Counted from the stretch's first letter, positions 30,509 to 43,629 are shown. The stretch is DNA of 64,000 bases from Castor canadensis (GCF_047511655.1 NC_133401.1:17544501-17608500), one strand, 5' to 3'. Numbers and translations: made by a program. Notes: generated by a model from the sequence alone, not told the origin.

Positions 30509-31174
30509 AGGATTTTCAGTTGTCTGACAAGCAGAGTCTGCTAATTTTGATGTTCTGTACGTAGCATGTGTTCTCATTTTTACAGACAGAAAGAATTTTA
30601 GTTTGTTCTTAGTGGTGAATCTTTGGCTTAATGTGTCATGGTTAATCCACTGAATTTATTTCAGATCTTGTGTTCCCCGTGTTGGTAGAAAAATAGCTGT
30701 TTTGCTTTTTATTCTTCATGGGAAGGTGACAGCTAATTAAGACTAAAAACAACTGTGCATGAAATATCCTGAAATCCATGTGAGATTTGTGTTCTGGAAT
30801 ATTAATATCGCTGTCCGCATACAAAGTTTCTGCATGCCCAAAGCCTAAGTTTCTGTACCAAAAAAAGGAGGCAGAAAGAACAAAGCGCAGGTTTTTCTTC
30901 CTAAGTGGGAACCGCTGTTCCAGAGACTGTCATTTCTCTGATGGTAATGGAGGCTCTGATCCAGCCTTGACATTTGCCTTTGTGATGGAATTGGTTGCTG
31001 CAGAAATGTAAGGTGGTAGCCTTGGCCTTCTGGAACAGTGTGCTTGCCAGTTGGGATAGGTCGTAGAGCAGGAGATGGCAGTAGATGACTCCTTTCAACC
31101 CAGAACATGTCTTCAGGAGCGCTTGCCCTGCTTAAATTTTTAGAAATAGGCTTGATCAAAATTCCTCTCCTCTT

Positions 31175-31355
31175 TCTTTTTTTTCTTTTTTTGCAGTACT
31201 GGGGCTTGAACTCAGGGCCTTCACCTTGAGCCCCTGCACCAGCTGAGATAGGTCTTGAGAAATATTTGCTCTGGGCCAGCTTTGAATTGAGATTATCCTG
31301 ATCTCTGCCTCCTGAGTAGCCAGGATTGCAGGTGTGAGCCACCAGCAGTTGGGCT
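31175..31355 (-). repeat. Deleted-ID dimer SINE
   Basis: ggggcttgaactcagggcct, shortened ID part, then gattgcaggtgtgagccacc. Confidence 0.87.
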
Positions 31356-32879
31356 GACCCATTTTCTTGACATGATGAAGCTGTAGGGCAATAACAAGTC
31401 AGAAAATGGTCCTTCCTCTTGATGCAAGTGGAAGAAGTTGTCCACATGAAGATCCCTGGGCCTGGTGGTGACTTTGGGAAGTCTGGAAGTGAGGACAGTA
31501 AGAATTGCATGGATGATGAGAACTCCGGCCTCCTAGATGTACTTGGTCAGGGTGGTGATGAGGGGGCACAGCCGGTCCACAGAATTGGAGGTGGAGAAGG
31601 TGGGGGGGCCTCTGCACCTCCATCTGGTCTGGTCTGTAGTGGTCTCCCACAGGTTAGGCCTCTACAGGGGACTTTCTGTGATAGTGTGGCTATTGTCATT
31701 CCTCGTCTGACAGTCTAGTTGGTATGACATTAGGCTTATCACCTAGCCCAGTTGTGTGACTCTTTTTCATGATATATAAAACAGGTAGAATTGAGATTTT
31801 TTACTTGAAGAGGGAAAATGACTAGCAGAAATGCCTCTTTCGGCCTCTTGGGTTCTGTCTACCTCAGATTGAAAATCGGTGCCAAGCCTGTACTCCTCAC
31901 TTAACAAGTCGGGGGGGAACTAGAAGGCTTGCTGAAGCTTGGTGGCCACCTTCTGTCATGAGGGCCGAGGGCCTGCCTTCTGCCTAGGCCTTGGCCTAAT
32001 TAGTTAGGATTGGGGACAACTTGCTTCTCTGGGCTTCACATTGCTGGTCTGAAGTTTATGGCGTCCAGAGCTGGGACTAGGACCTGTTCCTCCTGGTGCT
32101 GCTCTCAGCTCCCCTCTGACCCCTCCCTCCTTGTCAAGTCCTGTAAACCAGAATGGGGGTGGGACTCTTTCCTGGGAGGGCTCCAGAAAAGTGAACGGGA
32201 TTACCTCCCTATACACTTTTTCTAATACTAAAGAAACACTGCCTCTTTCTCAAGATACCTACATGGAAATTAGTTTATAATTTGGGGGATGGGCTGTCGG
32301 GGTTGCGTTAGCTACAAGACTAAAACCATCCACTCTTTTAAAAACAATATGGAATTTTTCAAGCTGAGTCATTGTTGACCTAGGCTCTGAAATAGTGATG
32401 ATCTGAACAGCACTTGAATTGCTGGTCTTAAGAAATGCAAACAAATCATTCGTGTTCATCTTCCCAAAAGTTTATTTTCATTTTACTTTTGATACATGTT
32501 TTATCAGGCTTCATCTCTGGAGCATTTTTAGAATGACTTGGCATCTGTCAATCGAATTTTTATTTCCTTGCTTCTCTGATACTGAGAGACACCACTCAGT
32601 GGATGCATTCCCATCCACTTTGAGCTGTGAAGCACCGTCGCAAGAAAGTAATGCTTATTTCTGATGAAAGTGGCCAGATTTACCTGTCTGCTGTATCTTC
32701 CCTTACAGAAAGGAACATTGCCATTTTGTGCAGTTTGCAGCCGTTGTGACTTGCATTTTACATCTACAGCTGTTTTATACCTCCTGTGCTCTCCTGGTGT
32801 CTCTGCTTTCTTGCTTGGAAGATGTCCTCTTCCTGGTCACTGTAGTAACTTGGTAATTGAATTTGGCCAGTCAAGAGGT

Positions 32880-33000
32880 TGTCCCCATCCTAGTCCTGGC
32901 TCTGCCATTTACTGGCTCTGTGGCTTTGGCCAAATCATTTTCATTTCTCATTTTGAAAAAGGAAGGGGTTGAGCTAGGTGGTTCCTGTCCCGCCTTGTTT
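32880..33000 (+). repeat. MIR
   Basis: tcctggctctgccatttact then ggctctgtggctttggccaa is the MIR core. Confidence 0.75.
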
Positions 33001-33474
33001 TGTAGCTAATAGTAGTTGATGGTCTGTTTTCTCTAGGTTATTGGCTCCTTGAGGATGGGGACCTATAGGCCACCACTGCACACGTGGTAATCATCTGGAG
33101 ACTGCACCACCTGTAATGGCCCTTCATTCTCTGGCTTTACACTTGTAGAGGGCTGCTTCCCAGCCAACATTTAACCACACACTTTCTCATCAGTGGTGTC
33201 TGCACCAGAGTGACAAGGCCCGTGAGTGGTAGGGCAGAGTTAGGAAACCAACCATGTCTGATTTAAAAAATCCTGTTTATTAGGCTGCCTTGTCCCTGTG
33301 GGATATAGGAATAAGCTATGGCTCATCCCTTTAAGGAATTTATAGTCAGTTGTAGACAATTATATAATATAATACAGGATGATGGAAGGAAGTGTTGAGT
33401 AGACCATTCTGATTAATGTCTGGCTCCTTGGGAGGTAGCCCCATATTTAGTCTTTAAGGTTTTCAAGCTGTTAA

Positions 33475-33885
33475 CTGGGCGCTGGTGGCTCACACCTGTA
33501 ATCCTAGCAACTCAGGAGGCAGAGATTAGGAGGATTGTGATTCGAAGCCAGCCCCAGCAAGTAGTTCACAAGACCCTATCTTGAGAATACCCAACACAAA
33601 AAGGGCTGGTGGAGTGGCTGAAGGTGTAGGCCCTGAGTTCAAACCCCAGTACCACACACAAAAAAAGATTTCATGCTTGGCACTGGTGACTCACGCCTAT
33701 ACTCAGGAGGCAGAGATCAGGAGGATTGTGTTTGGAAGCCAGCCTGGCAAATAGTTCTCAAGCCCCTATCTCGAAAAAAAACCCATCACAAAAAAGGGCT
33801 GGTGGAGTAGCCCAAGGTAGTAGATCCTAAGTTCAAAGCCCAATACCACCAAAAAAAAAAAAAAAAAAAAAAAAAGATTTTCATA
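33475..33885 (+). repeat. Two deleted-ID dimer SINEs in tandem
   Basis: 33,475-33,668 and 33,672-33,885; the second ends in an A-run of over 20. Confidence 0.9.
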
Positions 33886-34079
33886 TTCCGTGAGCACATA
33901 GTAGATTCCATACTACAGTATCTTGAAAAGAATCTAAAGTCCTAGCTTGTCCATCTAGCCAGCATATTGGAAAAGATGAGCGTTTTATTTCTGATCTGAT
34001 TTAGATCTAGGATAACAGAACTATGTAAAAGTAAACCAGCCTAACAGAAAGAAGAGAGAAATGTGTGGTCATGAAGTGC

Positions 34080-34300
34080 CTTTTTTTTTTTGAGATACTG
34101 GGTTTGAACTCCACCCTGCACTTGCCAGGCAGCTCTACCACTAGAGCCATCCACCAATCCCTTTTTTCTATTGGGTTTTATCCAGATAGGGTCTCACTTT
34201 CATTTGGCCCAGGCTGACTTCGAACCACAATCCTCCTGATCTCTGCCTCCTGAGTAGCTAGCTAGGATTACAGAGGTGAACTACCAGCTCCTGGCCCTGT
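34080..34300 (-). repeat. ID-B1 dimer SINE
   Basis: T-run at 34,081, then ID and 7SL-type antisense. Confidence 0.88.
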
Positions 34301-34369
34301 AATAACTCTTTAAAATCTGTGTTTTCTTTGGCAAACACAGAAGTATTTGGATAGCTCCTAAATGAGAGT

Positions 34370-34640
34370 TCTTTTGGTGCCGGGGATGGAACCCAGAGCC
34401 TCACATGTGCTAAATCTGTACTCTACCACTGAGTTACATCCCACCAAGATTTTCTGCTTAGAGGATATGCTTTAGGCAACTAAAAAAATAATAGATGGAC
34501 TATATGCAACTATAATTTGTCAATTTACGATTAAAAAAATAAAACTTAAGGGCCATGGATGTCAGTGGTAGAGCACTTGCCTAGCATGTACAAGGCCCAG
34601 GTTTGATCCCAGCACTTAGTAAATAAAATTAAAAAGAAAT
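34370..34640. repeat. ID-like SINE (minus) and ID-like SINE (plus)
   Basis: Minus 34,370-34,445; plus 34,548-34,640. Confidence 0.82.
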
Positions 34641-35524
34641 AATACAAATCTAAAAATGCATAGATAGAAATGTATAGATGTATGGTTAGGAAAACACTCT
34701 GCTCCTTAAATTATTTGTGTGGTGCTCACTATAATTATTTAGTAATTTTCTGAGTTGTAGTTTTAAAAAAAAATGTTGGGGTGAAAGGTTGTTAGCCAGC
34801 TACACCTAACAACCTCCAAAAGTGTAAAAAATTTAAAAAACACACATGTGGTTGTATCTTTCTTTTTCCTATCTCCATTTAAAAAGAAAGGTCAAAACTC
34901 TGGCTTTATCTTTCAGCCTGTGCTGCTTAGAAACAAGACAAAGGAAAGTGATCACAGTTAATTGCCATAGGCAATTAAAAAGGGTTCTTTGTTCAGTAAC
35001 AAATTGATTGTGTACAAATGAAAGCCAGCACTGCATTAATACAAGATTATTAGATTTTTGAAATCTGCGTCTTCATTTAGAGTGGCTTGCACTTCAGGGG
35101 AGTCGCTTCGCTGAGAATAGTGACCTAAATACCTAGGGATGGGAGAGCTCCCCAGGCCTAATTTTCACTAACTCCTAGGAGTTTGTAGGGGAAGGCCCAC
35201 GGATGCTACTTTTGTGATTACCTTTTTAATGGCCCCAAATCATCGTGTACCTTTGCAGTGCTGCTGACCTATAAAATATTTTTTCCTGATTGGCCAGTTG
35301 AGCAATGCAGGTGAAACCTTGGATACCAGAGGAAAAAGAGGAAAATGGTTTCTGACTGCTGTGGCCTGGGGTCCTGGCTGTTGGTGGGCACCCAGTAAGT
35401 AGTCAGCAACCACAAAGGCTGTGGAAGTGCAGTGGTAATTTACAGTTGTGCTTTGGCGTGCATGCCAAGGAATACTTGTTCTCTTGTGCACACAGCCCCA
35501 TCTTAAGTTTGTGGGGTTTTTCTT

Positions 35525-36275
35525 TGTAGAGCGGGGCCTTGATCCTCCCAATCTCAGCATCCCAAGTAGCTAGGGTTGCAGGTGTGAGCCACCAGCACCT
35601 GGTTTAGTGTTCTTAATGTATTAGAAACTATTTGCGAGTCACTGTGTAGGACACTTCAGTCATGACTTTGTTTTTTTTGGCGATACTTGTGTTTGAATTC
35701 AAGAGTGCTATGCAAGTGCTCAATCCTCTGAACTATACTCCCAGCCCTTTTTGCTTTAGTTACTACCTTTTTTTTTTTTGTGGTACTGGGGCTTGAACTC
35801 AGGGCCTACATGTTGAGTCACTCCTTCAGCTTTTTTTTGTGAAGGGTTGTTAGAGATTGGGTCTCTTGAACTGTTTGCCCAAACTGGCTTTGAACCTCAA
35901 TCCTCCTGAGTAGCTAAGATTACAGGCGTGAGCCTCCAGCGCCTGGCTGCTTTAGTTACTTTTTAGATAGAGCCTTTTGCTTTTGCCTGTGACTGGCTCT
36001 GGATTTCCATAACCCTATGTCTGCCACTGTCATAGCTAGGATTACAGGCATGACTCATCATGCCGAGCTTGTTCTTTTTTTGGTGTGGGGGACACTGGGG
36101 ATTGGAACTCAGGGACTTAACACTTGCTAGGCAGGCACTCTACCACTTGAACCACACCTGCAGTTTGTTCTTTGAGTCTCACTAATTTTTTTACTTGGTC
36201 TGGCCTTGAACCTTGATCTATCTCTGCCTCTTACACATAGATGGGATTATAAGCATGAGCTCCGTTGCTCAGCCT
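35525..36275 (-). repeat. Minus-strand SINE nest
   Basis: Units at 35,525-35,605, 35,680-35,755, 35,770-35,952, 35,955-36,070 and 36,080-36,275. Confidence 0.82.
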
Positions 36276-36634
36276 GTTATGGCTGTATATTGTAATACAC
36301 AAACATGAACATGTAAAATATTTCTCATAATGCCATGTGTGGTCAAGGTTTGGTCAAGGTCACACATGATGAAGAGTGGGGATCTCCTTGTACATATTAC
36401 TACAAATGTGAAAGCTTTTTTTTGAAAAAAACAAGTCTTTCCTACTTGTGTTGTAATTCCAGATTCTTTTGGCCTCTGTTTGCAGGGGAATGAGAAGGAA
36501 ATAATGGGTACTGCTTGTGAGAGCGTGATGGGACTGGTACTCAGACTGTCGGCTCCCAAGCTGCTGTGGACTTTCTAGAAAGCAGCTTAGCAAGATTTTA
36601 AGATATACAGTCATCTATTTATAGCAATTTGTTT

Positions 36635-37045
36635 ATTCGTGGTACTGGGGGTTGAACTCGGGGCATTACAAAGTGCATTACTACCTGAGCCACGCCCCTA
36701 TCCCTTTTTGCTTTGATCATTTTTGAGATAGGGTCTGGACCTCTAGCCTCCTAATTATGCTTTCCATGTAGCTGGGGTGACAGGTGCATGCCACTACATC
36801 CAGCTTTTTATTGGTTAATGATAAGGCTTTGGAAACCTTTACCCAGACTGACTTCGAACCTTGACTTTCCTTCCTCCATCTTTGCCTTCTGAGGAGCAAG
36901 GACTGCAGGTGTGAGCCACCTTGGCAGCTTACTTTGAGGTAGTCTCGTTGTGTAGCCCAGGTTGGCCTGGAAGTTGATCCTGTCGCCTGCCTCAGCCTCC
37001 TGAATGTTGGGATTACAGGTATGCACCACCATCCCTGGCTTTCTG
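36635..37045 (-). repeat. Minus-strand SINE nest
   Basis: ID/7SL composite 36,635-36,805, further 7SL-type 36,806-36,925 and B1-like 36,935-37,042. Confidence 0.8.
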
Positions 37046-37079
37046 CTTAGAGTAATCTGTATGGGTCAGGAAGCAGAGA

Positions 37080-37315
37080 TCAAACCAAGATTGTATATAA
37101 AGATATTAACTACAGTGATATTTATGAATTAAAAAAGAAGAAACAATGTAAACATTTTAACCTTGGGGCATGATTGCTTTCTCTAAAAGTATGGAGTCAT
37201 TAAGGAAGTATGCTTTGCAGTACTTGACATAGCGAAGTGCACATAGGAAATTAAGCATGGGAGAAGGCAGGTGTAGAACTACAGTGTGAGCTCAAGTCAT
37301 TTTCAAATATATATG
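37080..37315 (+). mobile_element. L1M fragment
   Basis: aaagatattaactacagtga, aaacattttaaccttggggc and the codon-less decay that follows match the order of an old L1 3' region. Confidence 0.5.
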
Positions 37316-37669
37316 GGAGGTGCCGTCAGCAGTTCTCTGTTAAAGGGTTTGCGGTGAGTTACCTGTTTTTTCCTGAGTTTTCCCAAGTTTCTACAATGAA
37401 TTTACTTTTCTTTTTAAAAAGGTTGGAGAAATAAATAATAAAAAAGAAAAAAAAGGAAGAAAAAGGGTTAAACAAGGTCTTCAGCTTGCAATGTGGTTGT
37501 ATTATGTTTGTTTTTTCTTATAAATGTGAAAGAAGAAAATTGAGCTGGGAAGCAAGAAATGATCCCTCCAGGACCACTGCTCTTAGAGAATGATCCAATT
37601 AATTATTGACAGTATTAACAGTAACAGTCACCAAAGGACTACCAAGCCCTGTCCCTCTTTCCTGTGATG

Positions 37670-37760
37670 ACCCCTGACATCCAGTCTTTTCAACCCCACT
37701 AGGTGGGAACTGAGCTCCTGAGAGGTGACTCACCTAAGGCCACATTGCTAACAGGTCCCT
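37670..37760 (-). repeat. MIR remnant
   Basis: caaccccactaggtgggaac then gaggtgactcacctaaggcc then acattgctaac suggest antisense MIR. Confidence 0.45.
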
Positions 37761-38286
37761 GAGACACAGGCAGTCTGACCTAGAGCTGCTGTGTCCTCTG
37801 CCTTTTCCGGTCTGCTTCCCTCTTTCCAGAATGCTTCCACACAAGGTGGTCTCACTCAGAGATGAAGAGAGAGAGTCCACTGCATGCTGGAGGCCAGAGC
37901 TTTGGTCTCCCTTGAGCAAGGTTCCCAGCCCCAAGTGTGCTTGTTTTAAGGGGAAGGGTCAATGTCAGGAATAACCATGAAATTACTTACATCAGCTCTT
38001 TTATGGGCCCCAAATCTTTTAAGATTTAGACCATTTTATTTAGTGTCTGGTTATTTTTTCTCGATTTAAATAGTCAAGGGTACTGAGGAACACAAGGTTT
38101 CTCTCCTTTTCCTCCCCATCTCACCAGTGTTGGGGTGTCTAGTTGTTGAAGGTATCTCTTCTTCTCAGTGTTTATGTCACTTAGAAACAAGGCCATTCTT
38201 CCCTTACAGGTGACAAGACACAGGGATATCAGAAAGTAAGAATTTTAGAAGGCCAGTGGCCTGGTTCTTCTCCCTGATGTTATCTT

Positions 38287-38372
38287 AAAGAATTAAATGT
38301 AAGTAAATATTTCAAAGACTATTAATAAATATTATAAATATTTCAAAGAATTAAATGTAAGTAAATATTTCA
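38287..38372 (+). repeat. Tandem duplication, 58-base period
   Basis: A 28-base block starting aaagaattaaatgtaag occurs identically at 38,287-38,314 and 38,345-38,372. Confidence 0.9.
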
Positions 38373-38429
38373 TCTTACTATGAGAAAGAATTTTTTTTTA
38401 AGAAGCCGGTCCAAGTTCATGTGTTCTCT

Positions 38430-38510
38430 TGAATAAGGAATAATGTGGGCTGGGATGTACAAGGCCCAAGGTTTGATCCCCTGCACCACAGTTGGGGGGG
38501 TTAAAAAAAA
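38430..38510 (+). repeat. ID-like SINE, truncated
   Basis: gatgtacaaggcccaaggtt then tgatcccctgcaccacag. Confidence 0.65.
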
Positions 38511-38687
38511 AGGAATAATTTGGAGATTTTGAAGTATAGCCAGTTTGCTTTCATTATTATTAGGATACCTGTAAATGTGCACTCTTCCGTTCATTCACTG
38601 GCTTTGTTTTTCTTACCAGAAGGTCAGTTGTAGTGTAAAAAGATTTACATTTAGGCAACAGGAGAAATTACAAACTCAGGTTTCTGC

Positions 38688-38795
38688 CTAGGCCTGGGGC
38701 ATCCCTGTAATCCCAGTACTTGGAAGGTTGAGGATCTGAGTTGCAGGCCAGCCTGGGCTACACAGTCAAACAGATGAACAAACTAAAAAAGAATT
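38688..38795 (+). repeat. B1-like SINE
   Basis: catccctgtaatcccagtac ... gcctgggctacacagtc. Confidence 0.82.
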
Positions 38796-38854
38796 TTGGA
38801 AGCTCATTGAGATTTTTGTCCTTGTTGCCTCCTTGTTCCCCTACACCCCTTGCC

Positions 38855-38942
38855 CCACCTTGCTGGGAATGGAGCCCAGGGCCTCAAGAAGGTGCTTGCC
38901 AAGCAAGTGTCCTACCACTGAGCTCGAGGCCCCCCCCCCCCC
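38855..38942 (-). repeat. ID-like SINE bordering a C13 run
   Basis: The C-run is 38,930-38,942. Confidence 0.7.
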
Positions 38943-39904
38943 ATTCCTCTACTTTTCTTGCTAGAACAGGCCTGACAGGTCAATCTGAGCACAATATTTG
39001 TTGAATAAAAGTGTGAGGTTTTAAGCAAGAATCCTGGAGAAGCTGACACTAGTTTTGGTCCTTAGAGTCTTGAGATTACTCAAGGTGTAAAGGGAAGAAT
39101 TGGAAGACTCTTCTGTTTTCATTTTGTTAACTGATAATTTTGTCACTTTGGACAAGTCACTTGCTTTTATTCTGAGTTCTCTTATAAAGTGGGCCAAATA
39201 CCTACTCTGACTGCTTTTATTTCTTTATAATTTTTTTTGAAAACTAAATGCCAAGACTAAACCTGAAACCTGAAAAGTTGGAATAGCTTTTGAGTTTGTT
39301 GGGCGAAGGGAAGAAGAGTCCATGTAGATGTTGAGGTGAGTGAGTGAATTAGATGCCACACAGGCAAAACGAGGACATCTTGCATCTGCCAGCAGAGCAG
39401 CACATACAGCTGGTTTGTTATCTCTTGGTCTCTGTATGGCTTGCAACCTGGCCCCAGGTAGCAGCCAGTTTTGGGGTCTTATCAGTGAGTGTGTGACACA
39501 TCTAGATGTGAGCTGCAGGTCATAGGCCACAGAGCAGATGCTGAGGTTTGTTTGGCATTCCAGCCTCAGGACAGGCTTGGAATCCTCTCAGCAGGACTTA
39601 GCCTGGGCCTGAATCCCTCCTCCTCCTACTGCTCCCCACCTTCAGGCTAGGAATTTAGACTTCTGGTGCCTCAGGCACCTCCATCAGAGAGAAGACAGTC
39701 TACACCTAGGGTCACTGCAAGTTCAAATTCAAATAGTGACTTAGGAAGCTTAAAATATTATGTCTGGGTCTTGGCCAGTGCTCAGTATCATTACTAGTGC
39801 TGTTACCTGAATTTGAATTTTGTGCACAGTTGGAGACTGATGATGGGAAAGAAATGCACATCTACCAAATACAAGTTCTTCAATTTTTGCCACTTCTTTT
39901 TCTT

Positions 39905-40115
39905 TTTTTGGTGCACTGGGGTTTGAACTCTGGGGCTCACGCTTTCAAGGCAGGAGCTCTACTACTTTGAGCCACTGTACCAGCCCTTTCTTATGTTGGG
40001 TATTTTCGAGACAGGGTCTTAAAAGCTACCTGCGAGGCTGACTTTGAACCTCGATCCTCCTGATCTCTGCCTCCTCAGTAGCTACGATTACAGGCATAAG
40101 CCATTGGCATGCAGC
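39905..40115 (-). repeat. ID-B1 dimer SINE
   Basis: Minus dimer with the ttgggtattttcgagacagg linker. Confidence 0.87.
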
Positions 40116-40274
40116 TGTTGTCACCTTTGTTTCATAAAAGTACGACTCAGTATCAGAATGAGAAAGTCCTGCCCATTAAGTTGGCAGCCTTACATATGTG
40201 GTATATGTTTCTGACTCATTTTCCGTGAGGGGTGGTGGGGGGGATCTGCCACGGGCCAGCATCGTAATACAAGG

Positions 40275-40390
40275 ACAGGTGTTTAGACAATCAGCCATGA
40301 GTTCACGTCCTGTGCTCCTCAGTGTATTCTGTGGCCTTAAGTGATTTAACTTCTCTGAGCATTTCCAAAATAAGGATGTTAGTAACTCAC
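40275..40390 (+). repeat. MIR
   Basis: ctgtggccttaagtgattta then acttctctgagcatttcc is the MIR core. Confidence 0.65.
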
Positions 40391-40624
40391 AGCCTTGGAG
40401 AAATGGAGGCGAGGGACGGGAAATGTCTGGCTTGTAGTGAGTGTTGGGTTAGCAGGGATTATTACCTCATCTAGAATGGAAGTGTTGAGCGAGGGCCCAG
40501 ACGGACGTTCACTGCTACCTGCTGCTGGGGATCCCTTGCCATAGCTACCAGGTGCCCTCTTTGTCCTTTCCTCCCTCCATTTGTTCTCTCTGCTGGAGTC
40601 ACTAAAACCCCTGTACATTGTACC

Positions 40625-40945
40625 CCCTGCTTAACAGTCTGCAGGGCTTCTGTGCTGCTTGTGGAACAAAGTGCAGACTCACTCAGTGAACTGTAGAGCC
40701 TTAACAGTTTGGCCAGCCTCGCTTTCCCGGCTTGAACTTCTCCATTCAGACGCCTGTCCTCCAGCCAGGCAGGGTACTCCAGGCCTTCCTCTGCCTACCT
40801 TTGATGAAGTTGGCTCCTCTCTGCAGTGTCCCTCCCTGCCCCCCTCTGATTGGTCAGTTGCCTGCTCATCCTTCAGCCTCTCAAGGGACCAGTGTTCTGA
40901 GACCTTGTTACTGGGATGTTCTTGCCATGTTCTATTAACACTTTG
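40625..40945 (+). repeat. L2 remnant
   Basis: Decayed L2 order, from tgcttaacagtctgcagggc to aggccttcctctgcctacct. Confidence 0.55.
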
Positions 40946-41059
40946 CTGGTGACGTGATACCTAGCCCTTGTTTATATGTTCATAGGACTTTGATTCAGTG
41001 CTCACAAAATACCCAGTACTGTTCCCTTACACCTGAGCTGAGCTGTCCCATGATCCTCT

Positions 41060-41383
41060 TTGGAGGCATCACTGTTTTATCAGATATATTTTAATGAACA
41101 TACAAACAAGTTGCCGTGAGTGTGCATGATATGGCATGACCCCCTCCCCTTTTCATGAGTCATCTCATACTGTATTGTGGCTTCCATCTTGCTTTGCTTT
41201 ACCATCTTGGGAGTCTTTCCATACGAGCAGTGAGGGAGCTTCCTCACGGTGTCCCATTAAGATGGGTCATGGAGTTAGCCAGGGTCCAGTGGATGGGCAC
41301 TGAATAGCAAACACTTGAACATGCCATTTTGCATGAGGGAGACTGTTCCTATAGCACAACTTCCCAGGAGCAGAATAGTTGGC
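41060..41383 (-). mobile_element. L1M fragment
   Basis: Antisense old-L1 order: accatcttgggagtctttcc, ccattttgcatgagggagac, cccaggagcagaatagttgg. It ends where an ID-type SINE with a T25 run begins. Confidence 0.5.
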
Positions 41384-41464
41384 TTTTTTTTTTTTTTTTT
41401 TTTTTTTTGGTGGGAGTGGGATTTGAACTCACGGCTTTGTGCTTGAGCCACGCCTCCAGCCCAG
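41384..41464 (-). repeat. ID-like SINE with T25 run
   Basis: T run 41,384-41,408; internal deletion in the unit. Confidence 0.82.
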
Positions 41465-42474
41465 TTGTCTCTTACTTGGAGCCAAAGTTTGTACATTTTA
41501 CTTTCCATGTTGCCTAGTAAAGTGCCTGGCTCATCATGGCTGACTAAGGTCTGGGTGAAAGATAGAGAAATCTAGCTGTCCACAGTTCAGTCTTGCAGTT
41601 TGAAGAACTTCTACTGTCTCCCACGGCTGTGGCATGGTGAGGAACAGCCCCCAAGGACGAGGCTGGAGGTGTCTGCCTAGGATGGATTACACTTTTCAAA
41701 ACCCTCTGCTGTGTGTCAGCCAGCACAACATCCCTCAGGGAAACCCGCTTCCTCTCAGGCTTTCACTTCTTTTATTAATGTGGGGTCAGTGGCCTGTGAG
41801 TCCAGCCTGACCCTCATGTTGGGAAATGTCCCTTGTAGTAAAGGGCATTGGATGGGCTTAGTACATTCTTTGGTTTGTTCTCTTGATGGCTAGTTTAGCT
41901 TACTTGTTAAAGATTTCCAGAATGATCTGTCAGTTGGTTCCACTTCCAGGTTCCCCTCTTTTTTTCTTTTCTTTTTTTTTGTGAGTCCTAGTTGGACTTT
42001 ATAATGTACTTCTCTTTGCTTGAGGGTTATTTTCATCACAGCTCATATTAGCAAAGCACAGTCCAAGCCTGTCACCTAGTCATTTCTCTAACCCTCCTTG
42101 AAGTATGTTGCCTTTTGAGTTTGGGGCGAGCCCTGGAAATTCTGCTGTTGCCAGACACCACTGTGAGGTCAGTGGCACGTGTTGTCACCTAGCCTGGAAT
42201 GTGCACTCTTACATCACCTGGGCTTCAGTGACATCAGCCCTATCTGATAAAACTGTGCTCTACTCACATGTCACTACTTGAAATGAAGCTAATGGGATGG
42301 AGCTTAAATTTTAGCTTATTTAATTTTATTTTAACTTTAATAAAATGGCCAAAGGAAAAGTATTGGCGGGTGCAGTGCACTCTAGATCATATGCTTCACT
42401 AAAGAGAGACCTGCCCTCCCTCCTTCCCTCCCAGCTCTGCACAGGGCTGTGCTCCCTGTGTATTGGATGACTTT

Positions 42475-42535
42475 TTTGGTGGGGGAGGTGGTGCTAGGAA
42501 AGCGCTCTACCACCTGAGCAGAGCCTCCAGCCTTG
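42475..42535 (-). repeat. ID-like SINE, truncated
   Basis: gctctaccacctgagcagag. Confidence 0.6.
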
Positions 42536-42684
42536 ATAAATGCTTGCTAAATAGTTTCTCATAGCTAAAATATATAGAGAGAATTAAAATATCCCTGAAT
42601 TCTGCCTCCCAGGAAGAGCCAGTGTTAACAGTTATGGCTTACTGAAATAGTTGAGTGTATGTGTGTGGGGAGGGGGTTGTTTTT

Positions 42685-42975
42685 GTTTTGAGACAGGGTG
42701 TCTGTGTAGCCCAGGCTGGCCTCAAATCCTCCATCCTCTTCCCTCAGCCTCCCCAATACTAGGATTATAGGTGTATGTCAACACACTTACCCTTAACAGT
42801 TGTGTTTTAAAAATTGTAGGAAAATGCCAGTTGTGTCAGCATTGTGACTTCTGCATAGGATTCATCCTTTTTTTCCTTTTTTTTTTTTTCCTTCCCTCTT
42901 ATGGTGCTGGGGATGGAACCCAGGGCCTCATGGGTAGCAGGTGCTCTACCTCTGAGCTACACCCCCAACCCCAGG
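42685..42975 (-). repeat. B1-like SINE and ID-like SINE
   Basis: 42,688-42,780 and 42,872-42,972. Confidence 0.8.
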
Positions 42976-43354
42976 ATTCACCCTGTGATTCTAGGAAGTA
43001 GCCATTCAAGGTTGTTATAGGTTTGGGAGTTTTTAGAGATGGAGACATAGAGTGTAGGTCATATATATCAAGCATACGTATGACTCATCCTGGTAAAGTC
43101 CCTGTATAAAGATTATTGCGATATGATAGAATTCTGTCCTAACAATTAGAGGCGGTCATGAAAATCCAGGGAAAACATGAGTCATCCTCCTCTTCCCTCC
43201 CAACTCTCAGGTGGTTTTACAGTATTTTATTTTGAGGGTTGGTTGAGGGGTCTGTACTCCTCGGGGTTATTTAGGTAAGAGTGATTGAAGAGGACTTACT
43301 TGCAGAACTGAAGAAATAGAAACAGGCTTGCTTGCATTGCTTTTTTTTCCTTTA

Positions 43355-43585
43355 CTTATTTATTTTTTTGGGGGGGGTGGTCCTGGGGTTTGAACTCAGG
43401 ACTTCATGCCTGCTAGGTGTTAGTCTACCACTTGAGCCACTCCACCAGCCCTTTTTTGTGATGGGTTTTTTGAGATACAGTCTTGTGGACTATTTCCAGG
43501 GCTGGCTCTGAACTAAGATCCTCCTGATCTCTGCCTCCTGAGTAGCTAGGATTACAGGCGTAAGCCACCAGTGCCTGGCTCTTTA
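43355..43585 (-). repeat. ID-B1 dimer SINE
   Basis: A near-complete minus-strand dimer. Confidence 0.9.
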
Positions 43586-43629
43586 TAGTTTTTGACATCT
43601 TGCTTAGAGCTTATTTTTTTGGGGAGGGA

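Larger units (their letters stand above)
30511..33474 (+). other. Presumed intron 1 segment, mostly single-copy
   Basis: Contains one SINE dimer (31,175-31,355), a possible degenerate antisense coding segment (see findings) and a MIR near 32.9 kb. The remainder shows nothing definable. Confidence 0.6.
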
